Origin: Sphingobacterium kitahiroshimense
GTDB lineage: Bacteria; Bacteroidota; Bacteroidia; Sphingobacteriales; Sphingobacteriaceae
Reading direction: 5' to 3'
Assembly: GCF_025961315.1 (NCBI RefSeq)
Contig: NZ_JAOQNK010000001.1
Coordinates: 3,968,001 to 4,032,000 of the forward strand
DNA length: 64,000 bases
In this document: positions 19,001-26,996 of the stretch, in pieces
Position numbering within the stretch: the stretch's first letter is position 1
How the letters are laid out: each line of letters begins with the position of its first letter
Program-made: the position numbers and the translations under genes
Notes under the pieces: model-generated
What the model saw: only the letters and a program-made list of their open reading frames with translations
What the model was told of the DNA's origin: nothing
Database searches by the model: none

Positions 19001-19596
19001 AAGCCTACATAACTAAAAACTAAGGTTGATCTGGCATCTTTTACTGTTAGTGTGAATGTGCCATTTTCATTTGTAGTCGTACCATTATTTGTCCCTTTTT
19101 CTCTGATGCTTACTCCTGATAGAGGACTATTGCCGGATTTATACACTTTACCGGAAACAACCAACTGTGTTTGTACAGGTTCTGTTATCACAGTTTTAGC
19201 GGTTTCCAATTTGGGCTTAATCAAAATTGTGTTGCCATTCCATTCGTAATCAAAGGGTTGTTCTGCTAATACCAGTTCCAGGGTACGTTGTAGCGGCAGT
19301 CTTTTTATATCTACAGAAACAGGTTTTGCTTTGCCGATTAATTCAGTATTATAAACCATCCTGATTCCTGTCTGTTTGCGAATACTGACGAGTACTTCTT
19401 TTAAGCGGGCTTCTTTTACGCTTAAGCTTATTTCTTGCGACAGTACATTGGCGGAAACCTGTAAGCTCACAATAATAAGGAAAGTTGTTATTTTCATTTT
19501 TAGGAAAAAACCATTACATAAGATTGCAGGGATTTCCTTCAAAAAAATGAAAAATAATTCCCTACAATGCATCATTTTATTTATACATTTGTTCAT
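16075..19596 (-). CDS. SusC/RagA-family TonB-dependent transporter with N-terminal STN signalling domain
   Basis: The 1173-residue protein has the order: signal peptide, STN domain (about 55-128; 'ISLSVKEARLKEVLVSIRKQ', ending 'NGNTILIKP'), carboxypeptidase-regulatory-like domain (146-218), TonB box (MDEVVVVGYG, 221-230), plug and beta-barrel ending in LSVNF. The STN domain is the FecA-type element that contacts a FecR anti-sigma factor. This matches the sigma and anti-sigma genes immediately upstream, so transport and transcription are probably coupled. The first 33 residues are basic and hydrophobic ahead of a better signal peptide starting at Met34 (MKITTFLIIV). A start at 19497 is therefore possible, though long N-termini recur in this family. 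The plug and barrel resemble those of the SusC at 36754. Confidence 0.93.
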   Translation of the reverse strand: MNKCINKMMHCRELFFIFLKEIPAILCNGFFLKMKITTFLIIVSLQVSANVLSQEISLSVKEARLKEVLVSIRKQTGIRMVYNTELIGKAKPVSVDIKRLPLQRTLELVLAEQPFDYEWNGNTILIKPKLETAKTVITEPVQTQLVVSGKVYKSGNSPLSGVSIREKGTNNGTTTNENGTFTLTVKDARSTLVFSYVGFKTIENIASAQMSITLEEDASAMDEVVVVGYGTQKKINLTGSVSTVSAKQLESRPVQNLGQALQGMVPGLNLQTAGLGGELNQTMSVNIRGAGTIGVGSSSSVLVLIDGMEGDMNALNPQDIENISVLKDAASAAIYGSRAPFGVILITTKAGKIGKPVVNYNNNIRLSAPRGLPTMLDSKTFAYYYNEVAANDGEAAKFSQTVLDKIIAYQNGEISTVSTAGADGKWQYYTGSNANTNWFEEFYKNFSTSHEHTMSVNGGSDRVKYYSSLNYMDQDGLNKYANDNFKRFSFATKLDVKISDKLDLLTNTRFVREDFDKATHMNDLYYHNIARRWPTVPVRDDNGFFSEPSEINQLLDGGRTNYQKDFLYQQIQLKYQPVKGWNITGNVNYRITNRNDHGEILKAYAYAVNKEPFLVPVGYNSAGGTSVAETARKDEYFSTNLFSDYSFNIAEDHQFTVLAGFNSELNKYRTLSGTMSGLITDDIPTLNTATLDPKTNGGYQHWAIAGFFSRVNYSYKDRYLLELNARYDGSSRFPTDLRWNLFPSFSAGWNISNEAFWPLKSEISLFKIRGSYGELGNQGTDNWYPFYSIMPVTAGQGSWLLNGVKPNSASAPNLISSSLTWERVSSWNLGLDVAALNNRLGLAFDLYKRNTYDMIGPAPDLPAILGTAVPRINNSEMYSKGFEVELSWKDDIGDFNYGVRAVLSDDQQTITKYPNSTGNFTQWYNGKKNGEIWGYTTLGIAQTQEQMDAHIANTKQSFATKWQAGDVMYLDKNGDGQVNNGANTLANPGDMSIIGNSLPRFRYSLDLTANYKGFDVRVFLQGIGKRDHVPNGPYFWGANGGMWQSAGFQENMDFFRDENSVMVQNDVLGINTDAYLPRPYFNTQKNQQTQTRYIQNAAYLRLKNAQLGYTFNPTLLSKIGLSKIRVYASGENLLTFTKMAKVFDPETVGLGGWNDGKSYPFSTIYSFGLSVNF

Positions 19597-19747
19597 TAGG
19601 TGATTGATTAGTAATACTTTAAGTTTATTTGGTTACCTTTTAATTGGTTCAGTTGCATGGCGGTGCAACTGGATTTTTTTGTTTTTAGGTGTTTGTTTAG
19701 TTGTTTTTTATCATAGGCATATTTTTTAGTAGGTTTTGAATGGATAA

Positions 19748-20893
19748 TTATTTTTCAACTTTTATCGTATTTTGCTTGAATTGGAATTTGACCGGTCCTG
19801 TCTTTTCCAGCATTTTCAATACATCTGAAAGTCGTACTTGCTTGGATAATTGTAGTGTATATCGTGTTCTTGGAAGTGAATTATAATCCACTTTTACATC
19901 ATACCATCTTGCAATGACACGTAATATGGACGCCAATTCTTGATCTTCAAATAGAAAATCACCATTTTTCCAAGCCATAACAGATTCTATATCAGCTATG
20001 CTCTGTTTTGATAGGCCAGAATGATGATCGGTCGTTACTTTAAAATTGGGCCTCATGAGAATGGTTTTTTCATCTTTTCCATGTAATGATCGAAGTGCAA
20101 TTTGCCCCTCTAGCAGGGTTGTTTCTGAATAGCTTTCATCTTCATAAGCATTTACATTAAAATGGGTCCCTAAAACCTGGATTTCCTGCATGCCGTGCTG
20201 CACAGTAAATGGAACTTTTTTCTTTGCCACTTCAAAGTATGCCTCTCCCTGCAGCTGTACTTTTCTTTGGTGGCTAAAATCTAAATTGTACGAGAGAGAA
20301 GATGCTGAATTTAACCAGACATGTGTTCCGTCTGGAAGTAAAACTTCATATTTGCCCCCACGAGGTGTTTCTATGCTATTGGTACCTTTCAATCCTTTTG
20401 CTTTTGTATCCGCAATGATATACAGGAGCTGGCCATCATGATTGCTTTTCACCGTCAAACCTTTTTCTTTTAACAATGTCAGATTACTGCTATTGCTATC
20501 ATCAAGTGAAATAGTGGTTCCATCCGCAAGTCTTAAGATGGCTTTATTCGTTCCTGGCATGATCTGTTCAGCTTGTTGAGACAGGTCTACTTTGGAAGTA
20601 TTTTCAAGCTTTTGATTGAAATAAAGCATTCCAGTAATGCTCAGCATGATTATTACTGCCGCAGCTACCGGAAACCATCGTTTCCAATTTATAAATCTGC
20701 TCTTTTGAAAATGGATTTGATTTTCAATCTTGGATAAAATCGCCAATCGGCGCTCATCTGTAAAGAATGCTTCGTCCAATTCTTTTCCCTTACCATAGGT
20801 CTCATGAAATCTGGACAATAGCTGTTCTTCTTCGAAAGATGTTTCACCTGCGAGATACCTATCCAGTAATGCTAGAATTTCTTTTTGTGTCAA
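19748..20893 (-). CDS. FecR-family anti-sigma factor
   Basis: This 381-residue inner-membrane anti-sigma factor has a cytoplasmic N-terminal part (1-72) with the sigma-binding helices ('LLDRYLAGETSFEEEQLL') and a single transmembrane helix at about 74-92 (FPVAAAVIIMLSITGMLYF). The periplasmic FecR domain covers about 168-265 ('TPRGGKYEVLLPDGTHVWLNS', 'GEAYFEVA', 'VLGTHFNVNAY'). A C-terminal DUF4974-type domain covers about 310-380. The first plausible codon is TTG at 20893, giving MTQKEILALL, the natural family start; no suitable ATG lies nearby. The gene is 66 bp after the sigma factor gene and 151 bp before the STN-SusC gene. It is expected to hold the ECF sigma inactive until SusC signals substrate. 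Confidence 0.92.
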   Translation of the reverse strand: MTQKEILALLDRYLAGETSFEEEQLLSRFHETYGKGKELDEAFFTDERRLAILSKIENQIHFQKSRFINWKRWFPVAAAVIIMLSITGMLYFNQKLENTSKVDLSQQAEQIMPGTNKAILRLADGTTISLDDSNSSNLTLLKEKGLTVKSNHDGQLLYIIADTKAKGLKGTNSIETPRGGKYEVLLPDGTHVWLNSASSLSYNLDFSHQRKVQLQGEAYFEVAKKKVPFTVQHGMQEIQVLGTHFNVNAYEDESYSETTLLEGQIALRSLHGKDEKTILMRPNFKVTTDHHSGLSKQSIADIESVMAWKNGDFLFEDQELASILRVIARWYDVKVDYNSLPRTRYTLQLSKQVRLSDVLKMLEKTGPVKFQFKQNTIKVEK

Positions 20894-20959
20894 AATTTAT
20901 GGTTATATGTATATATGAGTAAAAGGGATGATCTATCCCTAGGCAAAAATTGATTTTTT

Positions 20960-21538
20960 TTAAGGATGGAGTAGAAGAACCATAAATAACTCCACGCTGA
21001 GGGTTTTTCCCAGATTACTCCTTAAGAATAGTAGCGCATTTGATATATGATATTCAACTGTTTTCGTGCTAATGGCCAATTTTTCAGCAATTTCTTTATG
21101 TGAAAGATGCTCCAGACGGCTTAACTTGAAAACTTCTTGGCAACGGGAGGGAAGTGCATCGATGATCTGATTGATCTGTTGATCGAGTTCCTTATATTCC
21201 AATAGTTCTTGATTGCTATCGGTGCTCAGCGTATCCATAAAGTTTACAATATCTTCTGTAATAGTCTTACGTCTCAATTGTCTCAGTACCTCATAACGTA
21301 CAGATGCGTATAAATATGATTTTAAAGATATTTTAATGAACAGTTTTGAACGGATTTCCCAGAGGTTTACAAATACTTCCTGAATGGCATCTTCACATTT
21401 GTCATGGTCCTGTAGTATACGGTAACTGGATTGGTATAAGTTTTTCCAGTACTTATTGTATATAGCGGTAAGTGCTGAATGGTCATTATCCCTCAACTTT
21501 ATCAATAGCTCGTCATCCCCAAATTGAGTGTTTTTCAT
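20960..21538 (-). CDS. ECF RNA polymerase sigma-70 factor (FecI-like)
   Basis: This 192-residue ECF sigma factor has region 2 at about residues 15-80 ('DDELLIKLRDNDHSALTAIYNKYW', 'EDAIQEVFVNLWEIR') and region 4 at about 120-175 ('LPSRCQEVFKLSRLEHLSHKEIAEKLAISTKTVEYHISNAL' spread over the helix-turn-helix). The start chosen is the ATG at 21538 (MKNTQFGDDEL). A GTG at 21586 would add 16 residues that look like leader. Together with FecR and the STN-type SusC it forms a FecI/FecR/FecA-style trans-envelope circuit that switches on the susC-susD pair at 19596-14069. It is separated from the upstream susD (21836) by a terminator, so it should have its own promoter. Confidence 0.92.
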   Translation of the reverse strand: MKNTQFGDDELLIKLRDNDHSALTAIYNKYWKNLYQSSYRILQDHDKCEDAIQEVFVNLWEIRSKLFIKISLKSYLYASVRYEVLRQLRRKTITEDIVNFMDTLSTDSNQELLEYKELDQQINQIIDALPSRCQEVFKLSRLEHLSHKEIAEKLAISTKTVEYHISNALLFLRSNLGKTLSVELFMVLLLHP

Positions 21539-21776
21539 AAAGCGGTTTTCTAGATACCCAATATATGTAGTATTTTTATAAATCACAAATTATGTAGTAC
21601 ATAATATATGGTTTTCAATCTTGTTATTGCTTTGGAAATTAGTTTTTTATAGGTATGCATGTGGCGAGTGTTAACGCTGTTTTGCGGATCGGATTTATGA
21701 GTTTAAATTTATTTGTAGTAATAGTCTTTTACAATAATGATACGATTAGATATAAATCTTTCGGTTCGAAAATGCA

Positions 21777-21815
21777 AAAAAAAGACTGCCCCCACATAAG
21801 TAGAGGCAGTCTTTT
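21777..21815 (-). terminator. Terminator after the third susC-susD pair
   Basis: AAAAAGACTGCC and GGCAGTCTTTTT form a perfect 12-bp stem with a loop of about 14 bases, with A/T tracts on both sides, 21 bases after the SusD stop codon at 21836. It could act in both directions, but only the minus strand brings a gene into it from the right. Confidence 0.85.
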
Positions 21816-21835
21816 TGTATTTGATAAATGCTTAT

Positions 21836-23413
21836 TTAATAATTTTTATTTTGAACTAAACTTCCTTTTCCTGCATCAATGGCACTTTGTGGTATCGGCC
21901 AAAGTTCATTTTTACCAGCAGTAAACGTTCTTTTTTCCACTAGGAATCTATCGGTTAAATTTGTAAAAGTAACTTCACCTGTAGTCGAATTAACTGATCC
22001 TTTAGATAAACTTCCATAAACAGTTGTATTCATTACATCTTGGGCAACACCCCAACGTATAATGTCAAATCTGCGTCTGCCTTCACCTGCTAATTCAACT
22101 CTAAATTCACGCCTAACCAGCTCTCTTAGCTTAGCTTGAGAGGCATATTCGGATTCATTTACTTTTGGTAAACCTGCTCTTATTCTTACCTTGTTCAGTT
22201 GATCATAAACTGTAGCATTTATTTGATTTAGTTCAATTTTAGCTTCAGCATTTAGCAGTAAAATCTCCGCATATCTTTGTACAATAATATTCACGCCTAC
22301 ATTCCACACATTACTATAAGATGAAGGGTTTTGAAGATATTTACGGTAATTATATCCTGAATTAGATGCGTTATCTGCACTTGCTGGGTGATCTTTGGTA
22401 TCGCCTAATGGGTCGAAGTATTTTCCAGCATACAATGCTCCAGGGTATACAATAGTAGCAGCTAGTCTTGGATCTCTATTATCATATGGTTTGGCAGGGT
22501 TGTAAGTCGTAGAGGAAGCAATGGTTTTTCCGTCTTTCGTTTCATATGCGTCCACAAGATTTTGGACAGGAATAATTGAACTCCAACCCCCGATGGTATT
22601 CGGCATCATAATACCTAGCTCAGTATAACCAAATGTATTTTCTATATATTGGATATCTGAAATGACTTCTAAGTTATTTTCGTTAGCGGCCTCAAACAGA
22701 TTAGCATAGTCATTAAATAATTGATAATGGTTGAAATCTATGATTTGTTGAGTTGCCTTCAAAACATCAGCATGTTTATTCTGAAAAGCATATGTTCTAG
22801 CTAAAAAACCTAAGGCTGCCCCTTTTGTCATTCTTCCTTTTTCTGCTTGAACGACAGGTAGATCTGCTGCTGCAGCTATTAATTCATCTTCGATAAATTT
22901 AAATACTTCTGCCCTCGGGTTAGCTGGAACGGCAGAATCTTCTATGGCTAAGGTTTTGGTTATTAAGGGCACATCTCCGAAAAGAATGGCTAAATCTAAG
23001 TATCGATAAGCGCGCAGTGTTTTTACTTCTGCTGTTAATCTTTTCTTCAAATCAGCAGCAATTGGAGCTTTATCAATATTCTCTAAAATCCAGTTTGCTC
23101 TCCTAATATGTGTGTAGGTGAATCTTGAACTCGCATTACCTGGGTTTGTCGGGTTGAATGATCCATTACCGATTTGTTGAAAGCCTTCGTGTGAAAAATC
23201 ATTATGTGAATTGTCTGAGGCACAATCCATGTAAAAGATCTGGCTGCCGGACTCCCATCCATTATATAATCCCGTTACTGCAAAAAGTGTTTCTTTTTCT
23301 GACGTCCAAAACGTTTTTTCACTTAATCGGTCTAATGGCTGTTGGTCTAATGACTCGCAAGAAGCTAACCCTAAGGCACATGCCAATATGATGTATTTAT
23401 ATTTACGTAACAT
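21836..23413 (-). CDS. SusD/RagB-family lipoprotein (third pair)
   Basis: This 525-residue SusD homologue has a lipoprotein signal with Cys19 (LGLASC) and then 'ESLDQQPLDRLSEKTFW'. It carries 'KTLRAYRYLDLAILFGDVPL' in the N-terminal SusD-like part. The C-terminal domain has 'VQRYAEILLLNAEAKIELNQI', 'RIRAGLPKV', 'RREFRVELAGEGRRRFDIIRWG' and 'NELWPIPQSAIDAGKG'. The start used is the ATG at 23413, ten bases after the SusC stop; an ATG at 23437 would add eight residues and overlap susC. No enzyme, binding protein or regulator is attached to this pair, which ends at a terminator. Confidence 0.95.
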   Translation of the reverse strand: MLRKYKYIILACALGLASCESLDQQPLDRLSEKTFWTSEKETLFAVTGLYNGWESGSQIFYMDCASDNSHNDFSHEGFQQIGNGSFNPTNPGNASSRFTYTHIRRANWILENIDKAPIAADLKKRLTAEVKTLRAYRYLDLAILFGDVPLITKTLAIEDSAVPANPRAEVFKFIEDELIAAAADLPVVQAEKGRMTKGAALGFLARTYAFQNKHADVLKATQQIIDFNHYQLFNDYANLFEAANENNLEVISDIQYIENTFGYTELGIMMPNTIGGWSSIIPVQNLVDAYETKDGKTIASSTTYNPAKPYDNRDPRLAATIVYPGALYAGKYFDPLGDTKDHPASADNASNSGYNYRKYLQNPSSYSNVWNVGVNIIVQRYAEILLLNAEAKIELNQINATVYDQLNKVRIRAGLPKVNESEYASQAKLRELVRREFRVELAGEGRRRFDIIRWGVAQDVMNTTVYGSLSKGSVNSTTGEVTFTNLTDRFLVEKRTFTAGKNELWPIPQSAIDAGKGSLVQNKNY

Positions 23414-23423
23414 TTTTTTTCTT

Positions 23424-26400
23424 TTAAAAGTTAACATTCAAACCAAAAATATTGGTCTTTACCTGTGGGTAATAATTTCCTCTTGAATCTGCTGGTGCTT
23501 CTGGATCAAATCCGTTGGCAAATCCTGTAATTGTCAATAAGTTTTGACCACTGTAGTATACTTTCGCTCCTTTGATACCAATTTTGTTCAATACACTTTG
23601 TGGTATATTGTATCCTAATGTGATATTTTTTAAGCGGACATAGCTTGCATTTTGAACCCAAAAATCGGAAGGATTAGTAGATGCTGAATTTTGACTCCAA
23701 GAGGTTAACGCTCGAGGCATAGAACCATTTGGATTATTGACAATATGGAAACGGTCGGCATAAATTTCTGTTGGTTTATCCGAACCGGTAATGCTACCTA
23801 AGGCTTCACCCCAGAGGTATCCTTTTACATCAGCAGCGCCTTGCCAAAACATATTAAGATCAAAATTTTTGTATGAGAAATTAGTTGTAAGGCCGAAAAT
23901 GAATTTTGGATCAGGGGAGCCTAGATAAACACGGTCATTACCATCGATTTTACCATCACCGTTTTGATCTTTATAGATTAAATCTCCAGCGCCAACATCT
24001 CCTGTGACACCTGTAACTTTGGAATTAATATACTCTTCATCGGAACGGTAAATGCCCAATGTCTCATAACCATAAAATGAACGAAGTGGTAAACCACGAT
24101 CGCGGACATAAAATGTAGAATGTGGCTCTGCGGCATCTGATTTCCACTCTAGGATCTCATTCTTAATGTAAGATGCATTTGCACCAATGTCAAATTTAAA
24201 CTCTCCAGCTCTATTAGCATAATTTGCTTGAACTTCTAAACCTCTATTTCTAACTTTTCCTGCATTTTGAGTCGGAGAAGGAAGTCCAAATTGAATTGGT
24301 ATAGGTAAAGTTGTATACAAACGATCGGTCGTGCGATTGAAATAATCGATTACAAAACTCCAGTTGTTTTTAAAGTTTAAATCTAAACCGATGTTAGAAC
24401 TTACTGATCTTTCCCAAAGCAAAGCTGGATTTGCGGCAACAGAAACGGCACCTCCAGACGATAAGGCATTGCCAAATGCATAGTTAAAGCCAGAGTTTAT
24501 GGTGTAAATACCTGGATACCACTCGTCATTGGTAGGATAAGCGTTTTCACCTACGCCAGTTAAAGTTTGATTACCTAAGATACCCCATCCACCTCTAAGT
24601 TTTAATTCAGATATGGAATTTGCTAAACCTGAATTCTGAAAGAAATTTTCCTGTGCTATTCGCCATCCTGCAGAGAATGATGGGAATGTGTTCCACTGAT
24701 TGCTACTGACAAATCTGGATGAGCCATCTCGTCTCACATTGGCTTCAAATAAATACTTATCAGCAAATACATAATTTACACGACCAAAATAGGATCTTAA
24801 AATCAATTTTTTAGCTCCACCATTTGCCACTTGTCCAGAAGGGTCTCCTAGAACTAATTCTTGTAATTCAGTTCCTAAAAAATTCTGACGATATGCACTC
24901 GAAAAATCGGCACGTCTTGTTTCGTCCATAAAACCACCTAAGACATTAAGTTGATGCTTACCAAAAGTCTTGTCATAGGTTAGTAAGGATTGAAGCGTTA
25001 ATAATTCTTCTTGATTGTTATAAACCGTTAAGTTATTTACACCTTGTTTTTGACTTGGTAAACCTGTGGTGTTATCATAGAATTGAATTTCCTTTACAAA
25101 TTTTGAGGACATATTATCTCTAGGCTGGAAACTCACGACCTGCTTAAATTTCAGTCCTTCTACGATTTGATACTCAGCGGATACATTGATGTTGGCATGT
25201 TTATAGATCATGGCATCAGTTGATTTCATATCTAACCAGGCAATGGGATTTCCATCACCGTAATAGCCATAATATCCATTGGAGTATTTATAGGGAATGA
25301 AAGAAGGTATCCGATTGGCCTGCCTAAAAATTTGAGCCATATCTCCTGTATATGGATTTACAGGTTCATTGATCCGTTGATAGTTGTAGGATAAACCTAA
25401 ATTCATCGAAAGCTTTGATGTAATTTTAGCTCCTAGATTTGTTCTAAAGTTATAACGGTCTGATTTAGCGACATCAATAACACCTTTCTGATCCATGAAA
25501 CCCAAAGAAGCCATGTAATTTACCTTTTCGGTAGCACCAGAATACTGCAGATTGTGTGACTGCTGTAGACCGCTTCCAGAATATAATAAATCTAACCAAT
25601 CGGTATCGGGGTATTTATCGGGATTAGATTTATTTTTGAATCCTTCTAAGTCTGCTTCTGAAAATCGTAGTGCTAACTTTTGATTCGCCAAGGCTTCATT
25701 CAAGATAACAGCATGATCGTATGATCGCATGTATTTAGGTAAGCGTGTCGGATCTTGCCAGCCAGCATAACCGGTATAGGTTAATTGCGGATCGCCCATT
25801 TTCCCTTTTTTTGTCGTGATCAAAACAACCCCATTGGCGGCTTTAGATCCATAAATGGCAGCACTAGGGCCATCTTTAAGGACAGAGATGTTTTCAATAT
25901 CATTGGGATTGATGTTGTTCATGGAGCTCTCCACACCATCTACCAAAACTAAAGGGTTGGCATTGTTGGTGGTACCCAGTCCACGGATACGAATCGTTCC
26001 ACCGTCTTTCCCGGGTTGACCTGAATTTTGAATGATGGTTACTCCTGCAAATTTACCTTGTAAGGCCGTTGATACATTGGTTACCGGACGATCTTGTAGA
26101 TCTTTACTGCTGATTGCTTGTACTGCTCCAGTTAGGTTGACTTTTTTCTGTGTTCCAAAACCAACCACTACAACTTCATTCAACGTTTCATTGGATTCGG
26201 TAAGCTGTATAGACATGTTTCCAGATGTGATAACACGTTCTAATTTTTCAAATCCAACTAAAGAAAAAATTAAGGTTTGTCCTGAATTGGCTTTTATTGA
26301 AAATTGTCCTTTTTTATCAGTTGAAGTTGCGATTGTGGGATTTTCCTTGACAGTAATTGTGACACCATTAAGGGGGCCGGAACTGGAGGATACTGAGCCA

Positions 26401-26555
26401 GAGACAGCTTGTTGCTGGTTGAGTTGAAGTTGTACAATAATTTTATCTGTATTACTTGCATGTACATGATTTGGCATAGTCAAAGCCAACATGAGGGCAG
26501 ATGTAATGGGATAAAAGTTAGTTACAAAAAAAGGTTTAGTAATCTTTTTTATCAT
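23424..26555 (-). CDS. SusC/RagA-family TonB-dependent transporter (third pair)
   Basis: The 1043-residue transporter has an N-terminal signal sequence (about 1-34), a carboxypeptidase-regulatory-like domain (about 48-118), a TonB box (LNEVVVVGFG, 125-134), a plug with 'NPLVLVDGVESSMNNINPNDIENISVLKDGPSAAIYGSKAANGVVLITTKKGK' features, and a barrel ending in GLNVNF. There is no STN domain and no regulator gene next to it, so it must be controlled by a global or distant regulator. It is divergent from another susC gene at 26997 across a 441-bp region. Substrate unknown. Confidence 0.95.
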   Translation of the reverse strand: MIKKITKPFFVTNFYPITSALMLALTMPNHVHASNTDKIIVQLQLNQQQAVSGSVSSSSGPLNGVTITVKENPTIATSTDKKGQFSIKANSGQTLIFSLVGFEKLERVITSGNMSIQLTESNETLNEVVVVGFGTQKKVNLTGAVQAISSKDLQDRPVTNVSTALQGKFAGVTIIQNSGQPGKDGGTIRIRGLGTTNNANPLVLVDGVESSMNNINPNDIENISVLKDGPSAAIYGSKAANGVVLITTKKGKMGDPQLTYTGYAGWQDPTRLPKYMRSYDHAVILNEALANQKLALRFSEADLEGFKNKSNPDKYPDTDWLDLLYSGSGLQQSHNLQYSGATEKVNYMASLGFMDQKGVIDVAKSDRYNFRTNLGAKITSKLSMNLGLSYNYQRINEPVNPYTGDMAQIFRQANRIPSFIPYKYSNGYYGYYGDGNPIAWLDMKSTDAMIYKHANINVSAEYQIVEGLKFKQVVSFQPRDNMSSKFVKEIQFYDNTTGLPSQKQGVNNLTVYNNQEELLTLQSLLTYDKTFGKHQLNVLGGFMDETRRADFSSAYRQNFLGTELQELVLGDPSGQVANGGAKKLILRSYFGRVNYVFADKYLFEANVRRDGSSRFVSSNQWNTFPSFSAGWRIAQENFFQNSGLANSISELKLRGGWGILGNQTLTGVGENAYPTNDEWYPGIYTINSGFNYAFGNALSSGGAVSVAANPALLWERSVSSNIGLDLNFKNNWSFVIDYFNRTTDRLYTTLPIPIQFGLPSPTQNAGKVRNRGLEVQANYANRAGEFKFDIGANASYIKNEILEWKSDAAEPHSTFYVRDRGLPLRSFYGYETLGIYRSDEEYINSKVTGVTGDVGAGDLIYKDQNGDGKIDGNDRVYLGSPDPKFIFGLTTNFSYKNFDLNMFWQGAADVKGYLWGEALGSITGSDKPTEIYADRFHIVNNPNGSMPRALTSWSQNSASTNPSDFWVQNASYVRLKNITLGYNIPQSVLNKIGIKGAKVYYSGQNLLTITGFANGFDPEAPADSRGNYYPQVKTNIFGLNVNF

Positions 26556-26996
26556 AATGTTTTAATTAGTGAGTGTGGTTTATATTATGATTTGTCATCA
26601 TAGGTGTCCAAAATACACCAAAAAAAATTAAAACAAAAGAGTTGAAAAAAGACAATCGATTGCGTAAAATGCTTCGTTAAGTATTTACAATTACAGATTA
26701 TAAAAGACATCTAACGTAAATAAATTTATTCTATTTGCTCTTTGTGATCTTGTATTAACAAAAAGAAATTGCGACTAAATTCAGCTACTTAACTACTTAA
26801 GAAGTTTTTTGTGCTATTGTATAACGAGGTGATATCTCCTAATATATCCGTCATTAGCTTGCTTCATTTTTATGGAAGCTTAAACATAATGTTATGTTAA
26901 CACAGCCTTAACCCATAATTGATCTTACATGCGTAGTATTGCAACAGTTTTAAACAACCCTGCAATTGCTTGCTGTGTTTTGAAGACTTATGAAGA
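26556..26996. other. Divergent regulatory region between two susC genes
   Basis: This 441-bp non-coding stretch separates start codons of two divergent susC genes. It holds the candidate minus-strand promoter at 26608-26637 and a palindrome AACATAA-TG-TTATGTT at 26883-26898, about 100 bases before the plus-strand susC. No ORF, tRNA or terminator was seen in it, and no clear plus-strand TAnnTTTG promoter was found. Confidence 0.5.
26608..26637 (-). promoter_or_regulatory. Candidate promoter of the third susC-susD pair
   Basis: On the minus strand TTTG (26637-26634), an 18-base spacer and TATTTTGG (26615-26608) resemble the Bacteroidota -33/-7 pair, with one deviation in the -7 box. Transcription would begin about 45 bases before the susC ATG at 26555. 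Confidence 0.45.
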
